DNA from: Desulfobacteraceae bacterium
GTDB taxonomy: Bacteria; Desulfobacterota; Desulfobacteria; Desulfobacterales; Desulfobacteraceae
Reading direction: 5' to 3'
Assembly: GCA_022712835.1 (NCBI GenBank)
Contig: JAFLJU010000454.1
Coordinates: forward strand, 1-17,323
Length of the DNA stretch: 17,323 nucleotides
Under the pieces are notes generated by a model. It did no database searches, was not told where the DNA came from, and saw only the letters and a program-made list of their open reading frames with translations. The position numbers were made by a program, and so were the translations under genes. Shown here one piece after another: positions 7,103-13,071 of the stretch. Within the stretch, counting starts at the first letter, position 1. Each line of letters opens with the position of its first letter.

Positions 7103-8689
7103 TTAATAATAGATTGAGATATCATCAAAAAGCTGACTTGAAAAAAGAAGGGTTCTGAATTCTACAAGACTCTCATGGAAAATTTTTGAATTATCATACA
7201 CCTCAAACTTTTCGTTCAGGATGTCATAAATTTTCTGGGTCCCGTGACCTAAGTTGTCTGCATTTCGAAATGAAAGTGCCTGTAAATCCGCCAGTATTTC
7301 AAGGGTGACAACATGCTTGGCATTGGATACAAGCTTGAACGCTTTTCTTGCTGCCACGGTTCCCATGCTGACAACATCCTGATTTGTTGCATTACAGGAT
7401 ATGGAGTTTACGCTCATGGGATTTGCCAGATTTCTGTTTTCAGCCGTGGTGGAGGTTGCAAGGTATTGCGCCCCCATAAAACCCATGGTAAGTCCGAGTT
7501 CTCCCGGGATAAGCTGTTCTGGCAACCCTTCATTAAGATTTTTATCAAGCAATTTGTTAAGGCGCCTTTCAGACAAATTACATAAAGTTGAAATAGCAAT
7601 GCAAAGCGAATCCATGGCAAAACTGATACTTTGGCCATGGAAATTGCCACCATGGATTATTTTTTTCTTTTCAGGGATGATGATGGGATTATCATTTGTA
7701 GAATTGGCCTCTATTTCAACCGTTTTAATAACCGCCTCAAGTGTTTCTCTTACCGGCGCCAGAATTTGGGGGGTACATCTGATGGAATAAACATCCTGAA
7801 CATTAACATCTGTCTCAAAAACCGGGATGTCGGAATCGTTCTGGTTTCTGATTTTGTCGTGCATGTTTTTTCTGATGGTGATATTTTTTGTTCCGGCATA
7901 GAGCTTTTTAATTGTGTCAGAAATGGCAATCTGTCCAGGGTGGGGTTTTACAAGATGCAAATCCTCATCAAACGCATCATCAATACCTCCAAAAATCTCA
8001 ATGGAAAAAGCCGCATTAATGCAGGCGATATTTAATAGTTTTTGGGCACCAAAGAGGGTAAATGCGGCAATGGCAGTCATGGCAGCCGTTCCGTTCATCA
8101 ATGCCAACCCTTCTTTATAACTTAGGGTGAGGGGCTTAAGTCCCGTTATTTCAAATGCCTGTTCAACATCCATCAATTCTTTTTTTAAATAGACTTTTCC
8201 CTTACCGATAATGGCAAGAGACATATGGGCCAGGTGAATTAAATCCCCTGAAGCACCCACACTGCCACATTCCGGAATATAAGGGGCGATTTCATGATTG
8301 ATCATATCCTTCATTAATTCTAAAAGCTCGATTCTCACGCCAGAGTATCCTTTTACAAGCGTGTTTAACCGGACCACTAGAACGCCAATGGCAATATAGG
8401 GTAAAAGGGGTGCCCCTAATCCTGCTGCATGACTGATAATCAGATTGCTTTGAAGGGTTTCTATCTCTTTGTCATTGATGATCTTATTGCACATGGGGCC
8501 AAAAGAGGTGTTCACTCCATAGATAATTTTCTTTTCATTGATCGCATCTTCAAGAAATTGTCTTGACCGTTTACATTTTTCAATGGCCATTTCATCAAGT
8601 TCTACTCTTTTATCTCCAATCCCCAGGGAAACCACATCTTTGTATGTCAGATCATTTCCCGTTAGGTTAATTGCTGGCCGGTCATCCAT
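7103..8689 (-). CDS. Aromatic amino acid ammonia-lyase (HAL/TAL/PAL family, MIO enzyme)
   Basis: A 528-residue lyase that removes ammonia from an aromatic amino acid to give an aryl-acrylic acid. Residues A146-S147-G148 in GSVGASGDL form the autocatalytic MIO cofactor. Tyr57 in YGVNT is the catalytic Tyr, Asn199 lies in MNGTA, and the conserved HGGNFHG and STTAE segments are present. The specificity pair is Ser86-His87 in NLIISHAAG. Ser-His is usual in histidine lyases, but from memory a tyrosine lyase of a flexirubin cluster also carries it, so it does not decide the substrate. No hut genes lie nearby; the neighbour is an adenylate-forming ligase, so I favour tyrosine (or phenylalanine) as substrate and starter-unit supply as role. 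AGGTGA upstream supports the start at 8689. Confidence 0.88.
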   Translation of the reverse strand: MDDRPAINLTGNDLTYKDVVSLGIGDKRVELDEMAIEKCKRSRQFLEDAINEKKIIYGVNTSFGPMCNKIINDKEIETLQSNLIISHAAGLGAPLLPYIAIGVLVVRLNTLVKGYSGVRIELLELMKDMINHEIAPYIPECGSVGASGDLIHLAHMSLAIIGKGKVYLKKELMDVEQAFEITGLKPLTLSYKEGLALMNGTAAMTAIAAFTLFGAQKLLNIACINAAFSIEIFGGIDDAFDEDLHLVKPHPGQIAISDTIKKLYAGTKNITIRKNMHDKIRNQNDSDIPVFETDVNVQDVYSIRCTPQILAPVRETLEAVIKTVEIEANSTNDNPIIIPEKKKIIHGGNFHGQSISFAMDSLCIAISTLCNLSERRLNKLLDKNLNEGLPEQLIPGELGLTMGFMGAQYLATSTTAENRNLANPMSVNSISCNATNQDVVSMGTVAARKAFKLVSNAKHVVTLEILADLQALSFRNADNLGHGTQKIYDILNEKFEVYDNSKIFHESLVEFRTLLFSSQLFDDISIYY

Positions 8690-8706
8690 ATTTTTATATC
8701 ACCTGT

Positions 8707-8759
8707 TATCTTTGTTTAAGCTATCTTTGTTTAAATTATTATTGGTGCTTAAATTATTT
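8707..8759. repeat. Direct repeats filling the ligase/ammonia-lyase intergenic gap
   Basis: TATCTTTGTTTAA occurs at 8707-8719 and again at 8722-8734 (period 15). TAAATTATT occurs at 8732-8740 and again at 8750-8758. Together they fill most of the 64-bp gap between the ligase stop and the lyase start, and the second pair reaches into the ligase's last codons. They may be slippage products or a binding or processing site; no hairpin with a T-run is present. Confidence 0.6.
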
Positions 8760-10103
8760 AATGTCTCGTAAATCAAAAAAAGTGAGTCTTTTTCGTTTTT
8801 TATCAAATTGATATATCTTTTTATCTGCGGCTTCCCGGGTGATCAATTCAATCTCCGGTACGACCCTGACCTTTGCCCGCAATACATCCTTGATCCAATC
8901 TATTGATTGGGCCTCTTTACTTAAGGCCGCATAGAGTATAATCCGGTCGGTGCCGTCATTGTTTTTTTTAACTTCAATATATCCACCGTGGAATCGTAGG
9001 TCCCCCTCAAGACTGGATAAAATAGCATTGGGAAACACCGTTGTTCCCTTGTATTTTAACATTTGATTTTTTCTGCCAATAATAGGCGCAAGTCTTTTGG
9101 TTGTGCGTCCGCAAGCGCATTCTTGCGTAATCAAATATGAGATGTCACCGGTTTTAAATCGGATTAAGGGCATTGCTTCAACCCCCAGAGGGGTGATGAC
9201 AACCTCTCCTTTTTCACCATCTTTGCAGGGTTGGTCATTATCATCTAAAATTTCAATAATATTTAATTCAGGTCTAAGGTGGCCACCTGATCTAGCAGAA
9301 CATTCACAAAAAGTGGTGGCAATTTCCGAAGAAGCATAGGTGGAATAAATTTTTGCCCCCCACATTTCTTCTAATTGTGTTGCAATGGGAAGAAGTTTGA
9401 GGTTTGCATCCTTTGTCGGCTCTCCAATGGCAATCAGTCTTTTTATCCCCGTGGCCGCCGGGTCTTGATTGTTTTCCATGGCATATTGACCAATTTTGTA
9501 CATCAAGGAGGGGACACCGACAATCGCCGTTGCATGGGTCAAATTAATCAATTCCCAGTGCTGGGAAGGACTTCCTGCACCACTTCGCAATATTTTTGCG
9601 CCTAATTTTGTACCGCCCAGAAAATAAGCAAGGCCTGCCATGAAGCATCGATCTAAAGCCGCACATATCAACATCGTGTCCAGATTCGTGATGCCCGCCA
9701 TTTCAAAGGCAAGTTCCTCATTGTATGCAAGCCTTGAAAGATCAGAGTTTGTCAAAGAAATAACGGTGGGTGACGAACCGGAAGTTGCAGAAGTAAGACA
9801 GATATCTACAATCTTTGAATCGTCCACACTTAAAAATGGGTCGGTATCAGAAAGGTCTTGTTTCTTTGTTAAAGGCAGTTTTCCAATATCAGACAGCGTG
9901 TTGATATCATTCAAATCAATTTGGTTTTCAGAAAACAGTTTCTTGTAAAAAGGAGAGTGCCCAAGGGTATAATGCAAATGGTTTAAAAATAAGGTTGTCT
10001 GAACCTCTTTGATTTTATCGTCTGATTCATACTGAAGAAACGCATATTTCTTCGTTGAAAAATCAGCGATAATATTATTTTTAAAAGAGGATATAGTTTT
10101 CAA
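8754..10103 (-). CDS. PaaK-like adenylate-forming ligase (phenylacetate-CoA ligase/F390 synthetase family)
   Basis: A 449-residue member of the PaaK branch of the ANL superfamily, which activates aryl acids with ATP. The P-loop-like TSATSGSSPT is at 104-113, YASSE at 256-260, RFKTGD at 315-320, and CACGRT at 329-334 leading to IIGR. Cys266 and Cys268 with Cys329 and Cys331 give two CxC pairs, as in metal-binding members of the family. The start is a TTG at 10103: an in-frame TAA lies six codons upstream and no in-frame ATG occurs near the N-terminus, which must be kept to include the family's SPFYKKLF region. It is the first gene of the operon. Inferred role: loading the aryl-acrylic acid made by the next gene's lyase onto CoA or a carrier protein. 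Confidence 0.85.
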   Translation of the reverse strand: MKTISSFKNNIIADFSTKKYAFLQYESDDKIKEVQTTLFLNHLHYTLGHSPFYKKLFSENQIDLNDINTLSDIGKLPLTKKQDLSDTDPFLSVDDSKIVDICLTSATSGSSPTVISLTNSDLSRLAYNEELAFEMAGITNLDTMLICAALDRCFMAGLAYFLGGTKLGAKILRSGAGSPSQHWELINLTHATAIVGVPSLMYKIGQYAMENNQDPAATGIKRLIAIGEPTKDANLKLLPIATQLEEMWGAKIYSTYASSEIATTFCECSARSGGHLRPELNIIEILDDNDQPCKDGEKGEVVITPLGVEAMPLIRFKTGDISYLITQECACGRTTKRLAPIIGRKNQMLKYKGTTVFPNAILSSLEGDLRFHGGYIEVKKNNDGTDRIILYAALSKEAQSIDWIKDVLRAKVRVVPEIELITREAADKKIYQFDKKRKRLTFFDLRDIK

Positions 10104-10160
10104 TATAATACTCTGTTGTTATTAATAATTATAGACCAAGTCATTTCCCATTTAAAATCC

Positions 10161-10176
10161 GATCAGTATAGTGATC
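10161..10176. promoter_or_regulatory. Inverted repeat over the -10 of the operon promoter (possible operator)
   Basis: GATCAGTATAGTGATC has 5-bp arms (GATCA/TGATC) around the -10 box. Its position would suit a repressor site. It does not resemble the TetR-type repeat at 10371, so the regulator, if any, is unknown. Confidence 0.35.
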
Positions 10177-10193
10177 TTTGTTTTTTTGTGCAA
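10165..10193 (-). promoter_or_regulatory. Sigma-70-like promoter of the biosynthetic operon
   Basis: On the minus strand, TTGCAC (-35, 10193-10188) and TATACT (-10, 10170-10165) are separated by exactly 17 bp. Transcription would start near 10158 and leave a leader of about 55 nt before the TTG start of the ligase gene. It is the best promoter in the intergenic region; a second TATAAT (10133-10128) has only a poor -35. Confidence 0.65.
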
Positions 10194-10370
10194 GATTATT
10201 ATAGAAATAAGCCAGATGAAACCATGGCTTTTGCAAAAAAGAAATGAGATACAATATTATTTTGTTATTTAGCAGGACAATATTTTGTTTCGTGGAATTC
10301 TTTTATATTGATTCCTTGATTGTATGGCCCCAAAAAAAATACTTGCCACCCCAAAAAGACCATGGTAGTC

Positions 10371-10386
10371 TTGGCTGGTCGTCCAA
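10371..10386. promoter_or_regulatory. Probable TetR operator, copy 1 (upstream of the TetR gene)
   Basis: TTGGCTGGTCGTCCAA is an imperfect palindrome (TTGG...CCAA ends, CG centre), 28 bp before the TetR ATG. Its first 15 bases recur exactly before the alpha/beta-hydrolase gene. TTGGCT could also act as a -35 for TAGGAT at 10395-10400 (18-bp spacer), which would make the operator overlap the promoter and give autorepression. Confidence 0.65.
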
Positions 10387-10414
10387 CTTTTTCATAGGAT
10401 AGCGGAGCAAAACA

Positions 10415-11029
10415 ATGGAAAGTTCCACAGATAAAAAGAACAAGCCAGATCCAAAGGCAGAGAGGATACTCGCCGCTGTCAGCCGGGTTCTGGCCAGGAA
10501 CGGCTATATGGGAACCACCATTAATGCCGTTGCCAAAGAGGCCGGCGTCTCCCGGGGCCTGCTCCACTATTATTTTTCCTCCAAAGATGAAATGCTGGCC
10601 CGGGTGATCAAAGCCAATATGGAAATCAGCATTGCTATGATCATAGATGTGTTTGACCAACACCACACCCCCCAGGGATATGCCGAGGGTATTGTCTCTC
10701 TGCTGAGGGTGGTCATGGAGACAGACCCTGATTTTTTCCATCTTTTTTTTGAGGGTTTTGCCGTGGCCCGCCAAAGTACTGTGGTAAAAGACCAATTAAC
10801 CTCCCTGTACGGGCAATTTCGCCAGGCCCTGGAAAAGGGATTAACCCTGGCCACGGAGCAGGGTGAGATCTCACCTGCCTTGCCTCCAAAAGCCTTGGCC
10901 ACCATCATTACCGGCCTTGTGGATGGAATGGGCCTGCAACTGCTCACCGAACCCGAACTCTGCCAGGATCAGGCCATTTGGGATGCAATGACCACTAGCA
11001 TTGAGGACCTGCTCACAACCAACTGCTAG
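10415..11029 (+). CDS. TetR/AcrR-family transcriptional regulator
   Basis: A 204-residue one-component repressor. The N-terminal DNA-binding domain (about 13-60) has the helix-turn-helix TINAVAKEAGVSRGLLHYYF, a typical TetR pattern; the rest is a helical ligand-binding domain, with no recognised ligand. The ATG at 10415 has GGAG 7 nt upstream. It is divergent from the biosynthetic operon and 114 bp ahead of the co-directed hydrolase gene. The shared 15-mer before this gene and before the hydrolase points to autoregulation and control of the hydrolase. Control of the biosynthetic operon is possible but not supported by a matching site near that operon's promoter. Confidence 0.92.
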   Translation: MESSTDKKNKPDPKAERILAAVSRVLARNGYMGTTINAVAKEAGVSRGLLHYYFSSKDEMLARVIKANMEISIAMIIDVFDQHHTPQGYAEGIVSLLRVVMETDPDFFHLFFEGFAVARQSTVVKDQLTSLYGQFRQALEKGLTLATEQGEISPALPPKALATIITGLVDGMGLQLLTEPELCQDQAIWDAMTTSIEDLLTTNC

Positions 11030-11074
11030 GCCTTTTTCCAAAGTTCGGCCTGGCAGTTTCTTTGGAATAATTAT

Positions 11075-11090
11075 TTGGCTGGTCGTCCAG
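11075..11090. promoter_or_regulatory. Probable TetR operator, copy 2 (upstream of the hydrolase gene)
   Basis: TTGGCTGGTCGTCCAG repeats 15 bases of the site before the TetR gene. Here the core CTGGTCGTCCAG has 4-bp perfect arms around a CG centre. It lies 53 bp before the hydrolase ATG. An exact 15-base match at two promoter-proximal places next to a TetR gene is very unlikely by chance. Confidence 0.7.
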
Positions 11091-11143
11091 TCAACGTCAC
11101 CTGTTCATTAGGTATGAACCTATTTTTAAATAAAGGAGGCACC

Positions 11144-11968
11144 ATGAAAACTCAGTGGATCCAGCTCAAAACCAAGATGAATATTTTTTATCTCACAGCA
11201 GGAAATCCAAAAAATCCCCCTTTGGTAATGCTCCATGGCTGGCCCTCTTCCAGTGCCCTGTGGGATAAAATCATCCCTGGACTTTCAAAGGATTTTTACG
11301 TCATCGCACCGGATCTTCCAGGTCATGGCCAGTCAGACAAACCCGAAGAACAAGTCTATGATCTGAATTTTTTGAGAACCTTTATCCTGGATTTTTATGA
11401 TGCCCTTGGCCTGGATCGGGCCAGCCTGGTTGCCCACGATCTCGGGGGAATGGCAGGCTTAAGTTTTGCTGTGCGTCACCCGGAACGACTGGATAAATTT
11501 ATCATCATGAACACCAGCCCTTTTTCAAACTGGCCTTGGGCCCTCTCCTTGACCATTTCCCTGCTGAAACAGCCCTGGCTCACCCGATTTTTCCTCTTTC
11601 CCTGGGTATTTAAACAAGTGCTTGGCTCAGGATTCTTTGACGCCAAATTGCTTACGCCCCAATTGGTAAAAAAATTTCAAGGCCCCTGGGTGGCAGCCAA
11701 ACAAGGAAAAATCGCTTTTTCCCGAACCATAGCCGTCCCCCCGGAACAGATGACAGAATCACCAGAATCCCTGGCAAAAATTAATTGCCCAACCCTAATC
11801 CTCTGGGGGAAGAAAGACCGGTTTTTCCCCTATGGCCTTGCAAAAAAGTTAAACGGCATCATGCCCAATGCCCAGCGGGTGGGCATCGACAATGCAGGAC
11901 ATTTTCTCCAGGAGGAGCAGCCAACGCAAATCACCCAGGTGATTTTATCTTTTTTGACTGAAAAATAA
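11144..11968 (+). CDS. Alpha/beta-fold hydrolase with Asp nucleophile (epoxide hydrolase/haloalkane dehalogenase type)
   Basis: A 274-residue cytoplasmic alpha/beta-hydrolase. The start at 11144 has a perfect AAAGGAGG ribosome site 4 nt upstream; the frame opens further left but that would include the operator. The oxyanion motif HGWP is at 31-34; the nucleophile elbow reads AHDLGG, so the nucleophile is Asp99 rather than Ser. Asp225 (GKKDRFF) and His253 (NAGHF) complete the triad. A helical cap lies at about 127-205. In this family Asp nucleophiles are found in epoxide hydrolases and haloalkane or fluoroacetate dehalogenases; esterases and lipases use Ser. The substrate is unknown. It is probably controlled by the adjacent TetR through the shared operator. 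Confidence 0.88.
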   Translation: MKTQWIQLKTKMNIFYLTAGNPKNPPLVMLHGWPSSSALWDKIIPGLSKDFYVIAPDLPGHGQSDKPEEQVYDLNFLRTFILDFYDALGLDRASLVAHDLGGMAGLSFAVRHPERLDKFIIMNTSPFSNWPWALSLTISLLKQPWLTRFFLFPWVFKQVLGSGFFDAKLLTPQLVKKFQGPWVAAKQGKIAFSRTIAVPPEQMTESPESLAKINCPTLILWGKKDRFFPYGLAKKLNGIMPNAQRVGIDNAGHFLQEEQPTQITQVILSFLTEK

Positions 11969-12124
11969 ATTGCTCAATGATTGCTGAGATAGACCCGGTA
12001 AGCCAGGTACCGTTTCTAACCAGGTTGACCCGGATGATTTTAACCTGCTCTATGTGGTCATGCCCCGGGCCATGGTCTGAGATTTATATGAAGCCGCAAA
12101 GAGAATGGGCTCACGGGGAGATTA

Positions 12125-12163
12125 CCCGGTGACTGGCATAAAATATTCTGCCAGAGCACCGGG
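12125..12163. terminator. Terminator-like hairpin between convergent genes
   Basis: Outer arms CCCGGTG (12125-12131) and CACCGGG (12157-12163) and inner arms TGGCA (12134-12138) and TGCCA (12149-12153) form a long interrupted stem. A T-rich patch (TCTTTATTT) follows 8 nt later on the plus strand; no T-run follows on the minus strand. It could end hydrolase transcripts and perhaps the opposing gene's transcripts. The rest of 11969-12174 shows no convincing gene. Confidence 0.45.
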
Positions 12164-12174
12164 CCATTGGATCT

Positions 12175-12870
12175 TTATTTACCCAGTATTTTTTTTAGAA
12201 AATCAATCCGTTTTTGATTTTCCGCCCCCTGGCGGAAAGAAATTACTAAAGGCTTGTTCTCCAGGATTTTGGGAAGTGGTTCCACATTGGAAATGCCTTC
12301 TTTGCCCGCCAGGTACATCATGACATTGGGGTCGGTCAGCGCAACCTGGAAACGTCCCCCGGATAATTTTTTCAACAGGGAGACCTCATCTGAGCTCTTA
12401 TCCGTGTTTTTGGGATGGGCCTTCATTGCCGCCTCAACCGATGCCGGATACACGTAGGTGGATACGATACCCACTTTGTAATTTTCAAACAGTCCTTCCA
12501 CAGTGTCAAAATCAATCTTATCGTCTTTTCGTTTTATATAGCCGATGACCGAGGTATCCACGGCCGGAGATGCTGTAAATCCTTTGCCTACCTCTTCGGG
12601 CCAGGCCGGAAAATACCCGATATACTCACTTTTGCCGGCCAGGTGCTGGGCTCGTTTCCAGGGATAGAACTCAACCACCAGGGTGATACCGTGTTCCTCG
12701 AGCAACAGCCGTAGTTTCTGTATGGAATTGCCCTGGCTGGACATTTCAGCCCCTGAATAGGGCTGCCAGTTCAGGGAAGTTATTTTCCATGTTTCGGCCT
12801 TGGCTGGACCGGCACATACAAGTGCCATACCCAGCAATACACAGATGGCCAAATGTTTAACAGATACCAT
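12175..12870 (-). CDS. Secreted solute-binding-like protein (SBP_bac_3-type, periplasmic)
   Basis: A 231-residue protein with a clear Sec signal peptide: basic start, hydrophobic residues 7-20, cleavage after AKA at about residue 25. The mature start WKITSLNWQPYSG resembles periplasmic amino-acid-type binding proteins, which often open with a strand and a W-x-PY motif. No transporter permease or ATPase gene is adjacent, so it is an orphan and could feed a distant transporter or act as a sensor partner. The ATG at 12870 is preceded by AAGGAGG. A strong promoter lies upstream, so it is transcribed on its own. The family call is moderately sure; the ligand is unknown. Confidence 0.75.
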   Translation of the reverse strand: MVSVKHLAICVLLGMALVCAGPAKAETWKITSLNWQPYSGAEMSSQGNSIQKLRLLLEEHGITLVVEFYPWKRAQHLAGKSEYIGYFPAWPEEVGKGFTASPAVDTSVIGYIKRKDDKIDFDTVEGLFENYKVGIVSTYVYPASVEAAMKAHPKNTDKSSDEVSLLKKLSGGRFQVALTDPNVMMYLAGKEGISNVEPLPKILENKPLVISFRQGAENQKRIDFLKKILGK

Positions 12871-12897
12871 AATACGCCTCCTTATATCGGGTTGGGG

Positions 12898-12912
12898 TTA
12901 CGAAATTCGTAA
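12898..12912. promoter_or_regulatory. Perfect 15-bp palindrome in the leader of the solute-binding gene
   Basis: TTACGAAATTCGTAA has 7-bp perfect arms around one central base. It lies about 40-55 nt downstream of the predicted transcription start and 27 bp before the start codon. It is a good candidate site for a dimeric regulator; a hairpin is unlikely because there is no loop. Confidence 0.45.
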
Positions 12913-12959
12913 AACAGACAAGGTAGAAAAAATGTTATTTCAAGGGGATAATGATTTAA

Positions 12960-12987
12960 ATAATACCAGGAATGCCCAGAATGTCAA
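12960..12987 (-). promoter_or_regulatory. Sigma-70-like promoter of the solute-binding gene
   Basis: The minus strand shows a consensus -35 TTGACA (12987-12982), a 16-bp spacer and -10 TATTAT (12965-12960). The predicted start near 12953 leaves a leader of about 80 nt that contains the palindrome at 12898-12912. Confidence 0.7.
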
Positions 12988-13021
12988 GGAACCGCGAAAA
13001 GGACCAGCAATTCTCGCTGAA

Positions 13022-13064
13022 CCACATGAATAATGCGTGAATATTTCACGCATTATTCATGTGG
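13022..13064. terminator. Perfect 20-bp inverted repeat at the 3' end of the acyl-CoA synthetase gene
   Basis: The arms CCACATGAATAATGCGTGAA (13022-13041) and its exact complement (13045-13064) enclose a 3-nt loop TAT. It begins 7 nt after the synthetase stop codon. No T-run follows on either strand, so it is not a standard intrinsic terminator; it may stabilise the mRNA 3' end, weakly terminate, or be a mobile repeat. Confidence 0.55.
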
Positions 13065-13071
13065 GCATCCT

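Larger units (their letters stand above)
1..10103 (-). other. Aryl-polyene/flexirubin-like biosynthetic gene cluster (partial, runs off left edge)
   Basis: Nine consecutive minus-strand genes form one probable operon: adenylate-forming ligase, aromatic ammonia-lyase, GT2-DUF2062 glycosyltransferase, LpxL-like acyltransferase, ketosynthase, FAD oxidoreductase, ketosynthase, ketoreductase and 4HBT thioesterase. Gaps are short or negative, and one strong promoter sits upstream. Established knowledge: ammonia-lyase, ligase, paired FabF-like ketosynthases, FabG-like reductase, thioesterase, acyltransferase and glycosyltransferase together are the hallmark of APE, flexirubin and xanthomonadin clusters, whose products are outer-membrane aryl polyene pigments. 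Inference: this cluster makes an aryl polyene or a related aryl-polyketide lipid. No acyl carrier protein, dehydratase or MMPL exporter is visible, so those parts presumably lie to the left or elsewhere. Confidence 0.8.
10104..10414. other. Divergent intergenic region between the cluster and the TetR gene
   Basis: I see no credible gene in these 311 bp. The left half (10104-10200) carries the operon promoter. The middle is A+T-rich with a weak inverted repeat (AAGCCA/TGGCTT around 10209-10231) and a repeated ACAATATT. The right end holds the TetR-type operator and the ribosome site GGAG for the TetR gene. Base composition shifts from A+T-rich to more balanced across this stretch. Confidence 0.6.

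Noticed and set aside
7103..8689. Calling the lyase a catabolic histidine ammonia-lyase (hutH).
   Set aside because: No other hut gene is near, and it lies within an aryl polyene-type operon next to an aryl-acid ligase; the Ser-His pair alone is not decisive.
10265..10947. Minus-strand open frames of 176 and 125 codons over the TetR gene.
   Set aside because: They lie antisense to a clear TetR gene with a good ribosome site and show no family features.
11991..12180. A plus-strand reading that looks protein-like (DPDDFNLLYVVMPRAMV, stop, DLYEAAKRMG...), as if a gene remnant lay after the hydrolase.
   Set aside because: It has an internal stop, no start or ribosome site, no family I recognise, and its second half is the interrupted hairpin at 12125-12163.
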